The notes under the pieces are model-generated. The model saw only the letters and a program-made list of their open reading frames with translations, was not told where the DNA came from and ran no database searches. Below are positions 1 to 8,036 of a DNA stretch of 14,402 nucleotides, one piece after another. The DNA is from Spirogloea muscicola (lineage: Eukaryota; Streptophyta; Zygnematophyceae; Spirogloeales; Spirogloeaceae), in assembly GCA_009602725.1 (NCBI GenBank), contig WELB01000059.1, positions 1 through 14,402 on the forward strand, written 5' to 3'. Each line of letters begins with the position of its first letter. The stretch's first letter is position 1. The position numbers were made by a program, and so were the translations under genes.

Positions 1-3000
1 CTGCCTACGCCTGCGGCCCCGGCCTGTCGGACTCCGCCCGCTACGCCTTCTGCGACAAGCGGCTCCCCATCGCCGCCCGCGTGCACGGTAAGACTTTCCC
101 AAAGTTATCATCCATGATCAATCCTCAGCCACACCGTCCGTCCTCTGGATTTCCTCCACTGCCAATGCACTCCGCGAGCATTGGCCAAATGCGCAAACTG
201 GCGCTGTGGCTGACACCGGCCTCGTTGCGGCGCCGCGGCGGCGCGGCGCTGCCAGACTTGATCGCCAGGATGACGCTCGCCGAGAAGGTGTCGCAGCTCG
301 GGAGCACGTCGCCACCGGTGCCCCGCCTCGGCATTGCGGCCTACCAGGTGGGCGCTCGCACGACCTGCGTCATGCCACGCACTTGCCAGTCAGTCACCCT
401 TAGGGTTTAGGTTTCAGGAATAGGGTTATGGACCTAGGGTTTATGATTTAGGGTTTTGAGTTCTGGGTTTAGCACCAAGGTCTTCCTAATGCCACGTTAA
501 GTTTTTGGTGGGCTCCGCTTCAGTGGTGGAACGAGGCGCTGCACGGCGTCGCCAAGTCGCCGGGGGTGAGCTTCGTTGGGCCGGCGAGGTGCGCCACGAC
601 GTTCCCCCAGGTCATTGGCCTCGCCGCCGGCTTCAACCCGGTGCTGTGGAACCAGGTCGGCCAGGTGAGACGCGATAGCTTGGCCCCAGCTAAGAGTCAT
701 TTATTGTACTAAATGGAAAATACGATCAAGCGCCAAACAGACTAGCGGCACACGATGCTAGTGTCATTAGAGGCTTGCTATCCTGTTGATGCTTAACTCA
801 GAGCACGGTTCAGAGCACCTGTACGTCCCAGTCATGGAACCGCCCTCGGGTTGGAAGCTTTCTCAGTCTGAGAGCACCTTGTAGGCTGTGTCAACCGAAG
901 CACGGGCGATGCACAACCTCGGAGCCGCCGGCCTCACATTCTGGGCGCCAAACCTCAATATCTTCCGGGACCCACGATGGGGCCGCGGCCAGGAGACCCC
1001 TGGCGAGGACCCTCTTGTCGCCAGGTCAGTAGCGCCAAGTGACTTCTTGATGGCCCAAGGCTTTGAGTATCATATCTTGTTGGAAAGCTTCTGGTTGCGC
1101 TCTGGCCGACCAATCTGAGACTCCGGCAGATTGCTACAGTCCATCCCAGCTGGAGTAGCAGATTGCTCGCTGACAGGCTTCAGATGCTACAAAAGAACGG
1201 GGCTTCCTGCACACACCAGACCTTTAAAGTCACACTGGCAGTTGAAGTCATTGTTACTTATTTACAACACTATCACCCTTCAGTGGTAAAGTCAGACAAT
1301 GCGAGGACGTGGCGGTGGCTGCCAGGCAGTGCACTTCCCTGCTCTACTTTCTAATTAAAGTGAACATCTTGCATGGTGTTAAATTGCAGCAAGTATGCGG
1401 CAGCATATGTGACCGGCTTGCAGGGAGGTGAGTCTTCTACTCAAGCAAAACGCGCTTGATACGTTTTGCAGATCCTTGATGCAGTCTGCGAGCAACGCTG
1501 CAATGGCCCTTGCAGTCTCAGTGGCCTTGCTGGCTGTGTGGGGTGCACAGGCTTTGCGCTTGCTGCAATTTCTGCAATTTCTTAAGGCTTCAGCACGTTG
1601 AAACACAAGTCAGAGGACATTGATGAAGCAAGCTGGCGGCATTGTTGCGTCATGCCAGGCAACGGTGGTGGCGAGCTCAAGGTCTCGGCCTGCTGCAAGC
1701 ACTTCACGGCGTACGACCTGGACAACTGGGAGGGCAATACCCGCTTCACCTTCAATGCTTGGGTAGGCCGATATTACCGCTATCTAATTGTTGCAGAGGA
1801 CAGCTGGGTCCTGCATCACTTCTGCTGCCCACCTGGCTATTAGAACCTCCATGTGGGTGTGCTATGACACCTACCATAGTTGTGCTAACAGCCTTGCTTT
1901 TGCTCTACAACTTGCTGGTAACGTTGCGCAATAGTTGCATGCAATTGACGCTTTTGACTGAAACTATTAGAGCTTGATCATCGAGCCATCCTGCCATTCT
2001 GAAGGGGCTAGCCTGTTGACAACCCCGGTCGCTCCTTGATGACATAATTGCAGGTGACGGACCAGGACAAGGCTGACACGTACAACTTGCCATTTAAGGC
2101 ATGCGTCCAAGCTGGCGCATCATCCGTCATGTGCTCCTACAACCGCGTGAATGGGGTGCCATCTTGCGCCAGCCACGAGTTCTTGACACAAACTGTCAGG
2201 CAACAGTGAGTGGCCCCTCGTGCTGTATACCATAGTGACACCAGTACTCGTTGACATTCTCGGACTTACCAAACAAGTGTGACCTTCCACACATGCCTAA
2301 TATTTTGGGAGTGCTTGCAACCTGCAACAGGTGGGGCTTTCTTGGCTACGTGGTATCGGACTGTGGAGCAGTCAATGTTATAAAGAACCCCCACCAAGCA
2401 AACTACACAGAAACAGCTGAAGGAGCAATTGCTGCTGTCCTAAGGGTGCGTGACATGCCCCACCTGTAGAATGCCTCTGCAGTGGTCGCCCTTGTAACGA
2501 AGTTGATGTTGGTACCACTCACTCGCTTGCCATGCTGCAGTGCAGCTAGGTCCGCCAAGACAGTCTCTCCGTGGTCTAAAATGTTGACTGTATCTTTTGG
2601 TGACTAGCCAAGATGACAGACGAATGAGTAGTCTGGCGAGAATCTGTACTTAGCAGTGGCTGCTGAAGAGAATGTGTGGAGCTCTTGCTCTCAGGCGGGC
2701 ATGGACATAGAGTGCGGGACAACCCTCCAGAAGTCGACCGAGTCTGCCGTGGCAAAGGGCTTCGTCACAGGCAAGGCTGTGGCTGTAATGGTTTGTAGGA
2801 ACAAGCTGACTTGTCGGCGTACACAACAGGCTATGGTGTATCGGACAGCTGGCCTTGTAATTTACTGACCCACATGATGCATCTGACTCAAAGCATCTAC
2901 ATCCTGTTGCATGCGTTTTCGGTGAGGCTCCCGCAGCCGAGCAGGTGGACGCGGCGTTGGCACGGGGCCTCACAGTGCAGATGCGGCTGGGCATGTTCGA

Positions 3001-6000
3001 GGGCAACCCCCAGCTGGGCACCTGGGGGGCCGTGCCGGCAGCGGTCCTGGGCTCGCCCGCACACCGTGAGCTGGCCCTGACTGCTGCTCGACAGAGCGTG
3101 GTGCTACTGCTCAATCGGTGCGCGGCTATGTACCTTGGGTTGGGGTGTCAAAAACCTTATACAAATATGTTAGATACCCAAGAGACATAATCGTCTACTG
3201 TGACTGCTACAATTGTCTGTCAACATGGGCAACTTCAGGGGCATGCATGGCCCCTAGCACGGAGTGGTCAGCTCTGGTGATGCGGGTTCTCTGAGGGTCG
3301 CGTTGCTTCTGTGGTCGTCTTCTCTTAGTTGACTTGCTACACTCGTTGAACTCCACAGCCAGTGCTCGAGTCTGGCGTACTGTGCTTGCAGAAAGCCTGT
3401 ACTGAGGACTTGTGCTTCTGCTAACAATCAAGTGCTCCCTTGCTCTCATGTTGCAGCCAGAATGTCCTTCCAATCGCCAAAATACAGAAGAGCATTGCAG
3501 TCATTGGCCCCCATGCAGATGCCACTTCTGCTATGCTGGGCAACTACGAGGGTAAGTGGTCATGGAGCGCAGCCGCAAGATTTCACTCCAGTGAGCAGTA
3601 CGTTAGCTGCATAGTGGTCCTTCAAGGTGTGCTTTGAGGGCGATGCTGTGCATCATCGCACAGATCACGGACTAGATGTTACTTGCATCTTATGTGCAAC
3701 TACAACCTGAAATGCACGGCAGAGTACAATCGTGGCCATGGTGGCCTGCCAGAACTCGTATATTCCTCTGGGCTTGCGGAGTGTGCGCTGGACCTTGATA
3801 ATGTATAGCCTAAGAAGTTAGTCCCTGCACAAGTCCCTGAGCCCTGGAGCCCTGCTTACCTGGGTCCGAGCACATTGCAGGGGTTGCATGTCAGATAGTT
3901 ACCCCTGCCCAAGGCCTTGGAAGGTCCAGCCCCATCAAGCTGGTCAAGGGGTGCGCCGATGTCGCCTGCACATCCCCAGAGACCTCCCAGCAGATCCAAG
4001 TTGCCGCCACTGCTGCTGGTATGGGTCTCCTCCTGCAATCGGTAGCTATCGTCTTGTGTCCATGGCTTGTTGGTAAAGATTGTGGCTTTATCGTAGGGCT
4101 TGGCAGAAATCCGAAGCGTATGTTGCATGTCCACCTGACAGTAGCCATTTGCCTGCTCAAATTGTTGCAAGCCACGGCGGCCGCCACTGTTTTGGTCATG
4201 GGCTTGGACGCGACGCAGGAGAGAGAGGGCCTTGATCGCACCTCGCTTCTCCTCCCAGGTCCTCCTCCCAACCCCAACCCACATCCTGTCCTGTCAGTTG
4301 CTTGCTGCTATTGGCAAGGACTTTGCAAATGGGAAGTTAGCAGTCTCTGCAGGCCTGCTACCAAATTAGTGACAACGCCAATCAACTGTAAGCTCAGGGA
4401 TCCATAGCCAAGTCACACAGTCACACGGTCATCTCAGAGTCCTCTATTCTGCCTGATCTTCCATAACACCATGTCAGAAGCTAGAACTGCAGCCTGATGA
4501 TATGGGCATTTCGTTCTCCAGGCTTCCAGAGCAAGCTGATCACCATCGTGGCGGCGGCGGCTCGGGGGCCAGTCATCCTGGTGCTCTTGTCTGGAGGTCC
4601 ACTTGACATCACGGCACACAAGGCCAACAAGAACATCGATGCCATCCTGTGGGCCGGCTACCCAGGCGAGACTGGGGGCCAAGCCATTGCCGACATCATA
4701 TTCGGGGCAGCTAATCCTGGTGAGCATTGCATGGGTGCCTAATGCTGAGTCCCGAAGTCCAGCTTCCTGACCACTGACACAAGACTCTGGATGATGAGCG
4801 TCAATTCTCAAGATGGTCTGCCAAGCCTCTCGAGGGTTACTCTCCCAGAGCGTAGCAGCACAGTGTCCATCTACAGTGTCCGACCCAAGCAGTACTGGTC
4901 ACCTGCATCTGATCATTCTCTTAGAGTAAGAGTTCCATGAAGTGTTTGTCTGCGATTGTGCACATTGCACAGCTTTCGAAGCAGCAGTATAGCCTCAGCT
5001 GCCAAAAACATGATGACTCCTGCAAGTGCAGTGGGCAGGCTTCCCATGACTTGGTATCCACAGGGCTTCACTGCAGTTCAGATGACAGACATGAGGTTGC
5101 GCCCAGATCGCGCAACATCTTATCCAGGTGAGACCTGGTCATCCGCTCTCGGTACCTTGCAGGGATCAATCTCTTGTGAAGAGTAGTTTGATTTGCAGCC
5201 AAGTTGCAGACAATCACAAGATGTCAGTGGAATCTGTAAGCACTTGTGCATGGAGGAGGCCTTCAGTCGACCTCGCAACCTACAAGTGATAAATATGAGC
5301 AGACATACTATTCTTGGAATAAAAACGTGCTAGGAACAAAGCTCCGGAGCTGATTCGTGTAGCTTGCTCGCAGGTCGCACACATCGGTTTTACACAGGAA
5401 AGGTGGTGTTTCCATTTGGATACGGCCTTAGCTACACGTCCTTCCTGTACTCCAATTTTGACATCACCCCAGGTGTGCAAATTTGTCAGGAGTGACTTGC
5501 ACATTGTCAGGAGGGCTGCTGCAGCCCAAGACTCGCTTTCAGGAATTCTTGTGACTCCCACAGGTTGACTATCACGAGTGAGTGGGCAGCATGCCTTATT
5601 TCTCTCAATGCACAATTTCACGAGGGCGCAGTTCTATTTAAATCTACACTGAGGAATTGATGGGATTTTGATGGCAGGTCCGGACTCGTCTCTGCATGTG
5701 TCGATCAAAGTAACCAACAGCGGCGGACGGGCTGGCCAGGTTGTCGTGCTCCTCTATGCTGCCCCTCCAAAAGGTGTGTCCTTCTTCTCTCTGGCAAGTC
5801 CGGACGTGCCTTTGATGAATTGGTCGTCATGCCGCATTGCCTTACTTCCTCTAAGGTCAGGGTGCTCCAGCATGCCAAATTATCAGCAGTACCACTTTCC
5901 ACCCTCCCCTCCCTTGCTTTCCCATCTTTTCTCTTCAATTCCATTAGGCAGTAAAGTGAAATGAGTCCAACACTGCAAGCACTGTGGTTGATTGCCAGCT

Positions 6001-6483
6001 GGGCTGAGCGGCAATCCTCTGCGCAACTTGGTGGCATTTCAACAGGCACTTGTCAAGGTTGGGGGCTCAGCCTTCCTTGCACTCATTGTACTTTAAGCAA
6101 CGCAGGCACTTAAGCTGTCATTGATTACCTCTATGCACTTGGTAGCTTCAGGTCCCAGTATGACCCTCGACCCATTCTAGACTACCACACGCCAAAGCAT
6201 GTTGCTTGGTGTAGGATTCGAGACAATGCCTCGATCTGACCTCATTGCTGACATGTGAAGATGTGTGTTCGTGACAGTTCAGCATCTTAGATATGCACTC
6301 TTGTCACGCAATAGATTTTGTCCTCTGCGTGTTGGTGTGCAGAGAGGAAAAAGCAAAGTGGTGCCATTTGTGATAAAACCCTGGCGGGACTTAGTCACAT
6401 ACAATCCTGCAGGGCGGGCAGTGCTGATGAAAGGCACACACATCCTCACGATAGGCTCCTTGCGGCGGAAGCTCAAGCTTTGA
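1..6483 (+). CDS. BXL: GH3 beta-D-xylosidase / alpha-L-arabinofuranosidase, plant BXL type (5' partial, 19 exons)
   Basis: A family 3 glycoside hydrolase that would release xylose or arabinose from wall polysaccharides or oligosaccharides, probably secreted; the signal peptide would lie upstream of the window. Exons: 3-87, 256-347, 524-664, 885-1024, 1390-1427, 1659-1762, 2054-2205, 2331-2445, 2695-2784, 2945-3117, 3457-3551, 3881-4018, 4172-4258, 4522-4719, 5032-5127, 5374-5472, 5678-5773, 5999-6057, 6343-6483. They total 713 codons with consistent phases and GT-AG borders. Plant BXLs are about 770 aa, so little is missing. Visible motifs in order: [48 protein letters not shown], then VVSDCGAV, whose Asp (codon 2359-2361, residue 261 of the partial protein) is the expected nucleophile. 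The C-terminal domain has [20 protein letters not shown] (candidate acid/base Glu 471 or 473), [17 protein letters not shown] and [11 protein letters not shown] fibronectin III-like end follows. Substrate choice between xylose and arabinose cannot be told. The exon 9 donor is ambiguous (2779, 2785 or 2791). Confidence 0.93.
401..472 (+). repeat. Interstitial telomere-like repeat in GH3 intron 2
   Basis: Within intron 2 of the GH3 gene (348-523) there are about six spaced, imperfect copies of TTTAGGG/TAGGG, the plant and green-algal telomere motif, G-rich on the + strand. The copies are separated by diverged bases, so this is an old patch and not a live telomere. It fills about 40 percent of the intron. 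Confidence 0.8.
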
Positions 6484-6715
6484 TGCTTTGTGAAGGCCGG
6501 CTTCTTGGAGTCCTTCCATTTCATGCCTGCCTACAATTAGCATGGCTTGCGAGCTGACGTACACATTGGCAGGGTGAATCGGCTCAGTCACGCCAAGTGA
6601 GATTTATTTTGATGTATATCCTCATAAAGTCAAGTGAAGGGCGGTTAGCTTAGTCTTGGCAAATCTGCACATCACGCCTTACAATCGCCGATGGGGCATA
6701 GGGTAGAGGATAGAC

Positions 6716-6760
6716 GGTTTAGGGTCAGGGTTTAGGGATCTGGGGTTCAGCGCTTAGGGG
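6716..6760 (+). repeat. Interstitial telomere-like repeat, intergenic
   Basis: Two clean TTTAGGG units (at GGTTTAGGGTC and GGTTTAGGGATC) are followed by diverged GGGGTTCAG and CTTAGGGG units. TAGGGTAG just upstream, near 6699, may extend the patch. The orientation is the same as in the GH3 intron. The patch is short and degenerate. Confidence 0.7.
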
Positions 6761-7489
6761 CCATGGATGAGATTGGTGATCTCCCGCTTGCAGTTGCTTT
6801 TATGTACATTGGACAGTTGGTCGGAATTCTCATCGACCAACTCATTCTTTCAATTTCTAGGCAGCCACCTCAAGCGAGCCAATGAGGCGCTCTTAGGCAG
6901 TCGCAACATGCAAGGGGGGGGGCGCGTTGTATTTGGGCCCTTGGCAGAGCTGCGGAGGGGCAGATTGAGACCCTGGAGGAGCCTTGCTGGGTTCCTCATA
7001 TTCGGTGCTCAAGAAAGAAAGGAAGCGGCGGCGGCGTGATTGACAGCGCCCCACCATCTGCACTGTGCTGACCATGCCGAGCGATGCCTTCTTGTGCTCA
7101 CTCGTGGGTACAACCGTCACACTGTTTCCTTAGCCACCTTAGCATAGGGCTTCGTCTCATGTAGCCCCACTTTTCGCACTAGCTCTTGCTTGAACAATAA
7201 ATAGGCTTGATTTGGGCCAACCTTCCTATACATGCGCACCGCGCACCTGTCTCTCTTCTCTTCTGGATGGGTGTCCACCAGCTCTGGGCCCTCAACCGCC
7301 TGCCCCGTCGGTGTGATGCAGTACGAGAGCGGAGCACGCAACGTAGACGCTGCGAAGTTGGTCAAGCACATGCTTCGCTGCCCACAGAGAGGAGAGCGGA
7401 CCAAGACCTTCTGCGAGGTTGCATATTCTGCGTGTTTATGGGACTTGCTTAGTTGTGTATTTCAAGCGCTTCCGGAAAAACCCCGAGCC

Positions 7490-7565
7490 GGCGGAAGGGC
7501 GAGTCGAACCCTGGACCTCTGGCCGTGGCAGCGCAGGTGCTCGATGCCCTCCCCTAAACCCCACC
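7490..7565 (-). pseudogene. Degenerate tRNA-Gly(GCC)-like segment
   Basis: Read on the minus strand, 7510-7501 is a full B-box consensus (GGTTCGACTC). It is preceded by the typical variable-region string GAGGTC, and CTGCCAC at 7531-7525 sits where an anticodon loop with GCC would be. A weak D stem (GTTT with GAGC) can be drawn. The T, anticodon and acceptor stems each have several mismatches, so this is at best a decayed tRNA or a tRNA-derived short element. It lies about 80-150 bases upstream of the pinin start codon. Confidence 0.35.
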
Positions 7566-7611
7566 CCTTGTTGGCTTTGGGATCCTCGCCAGCTCCGCCG
7601 CGTCCGGCGAC

Positions 7612-7638
7612 GGCGGCGGCGGCGGCGGCGGCGGCGGC
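7612..7638 (+). repeat. (GGC)n trinucleotide tract, pinin 5' UTR
   Basis: About nine GGC units lie directly upstream of the pinin start codon at 7647, in the probable 5' UTR. On the mRNA this would be a (GGC)n element able to form stable structure. Confidence 0.75.
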
Positions 7639-7646
7639 AGAGCCAG

Positions 7647-7815
7647 ATGGCGGCGGCCGTGGAGGCGCCGCCGGCTGGCGTGATGGCGGCGGAGGCGCCC
7701 GCGGAGGCGTCCGCGCCGGCCGCCCAGGAGAAGACGGAGGACGAGCTGCGCCGCGAGATCCAGGAGCTCGACCGCCAGCAGCGCGAGGTGCCTGCGGCCT
7801 CCCTCTGGCACTCTG

Positions 7816-7873
<58 letters not shown>

Positions 7874-7998
7874 NGGGGCCAGTCGGCGGCACGCTCACCA
7901 GGCTCGCCTCTCGCCGCTCGTCGTCGGCCAGGTGGTCGTCCCACCACTCCTGCGCCCGCTGCACCAGCGCGGCGCCCGCCATCGCCGCCCCGCCTGCA

Positions 7999-8036
<38 letters not shown>

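Larger units (their letters stand above)
6484..7646. other. Intergenic region between GH3 and pinin genes
   Basis: About 1.16 kb without a convincing gene. It should contain the GH3 3' UTR and the pinin promoter. No TGTAA, the usual chlorophyte polyadenylation signal, was seen downstream of the GH3 stop. The stretch holds a telomere-like patch (6716-6760), a run of nine G at 6914-6922, a degenerate tRNA-like segment (7490-7565, minus) and a (GGC)n tract just before the pinin start. Open frames of 60-95 codons on both strands show no family I recognise. Confidence 0.6.

Noticed and set aside
6058-6096. Alternative GH3 C-terminus reading through the exon 18 donor to a stop at 6094
   Set aside because: Family comparison favours splicing at 6057 to 6343, which restores the usual C-terminal strand pattern ending near LTIGS.
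7319-7404. Possible BED/hAT-type zinc-finger fragment (YESGARNVDAAKLVKHMLRC)
   Set aside because: Only a loose likeness. The paired upstream cysteines are missing and no transposase follows.
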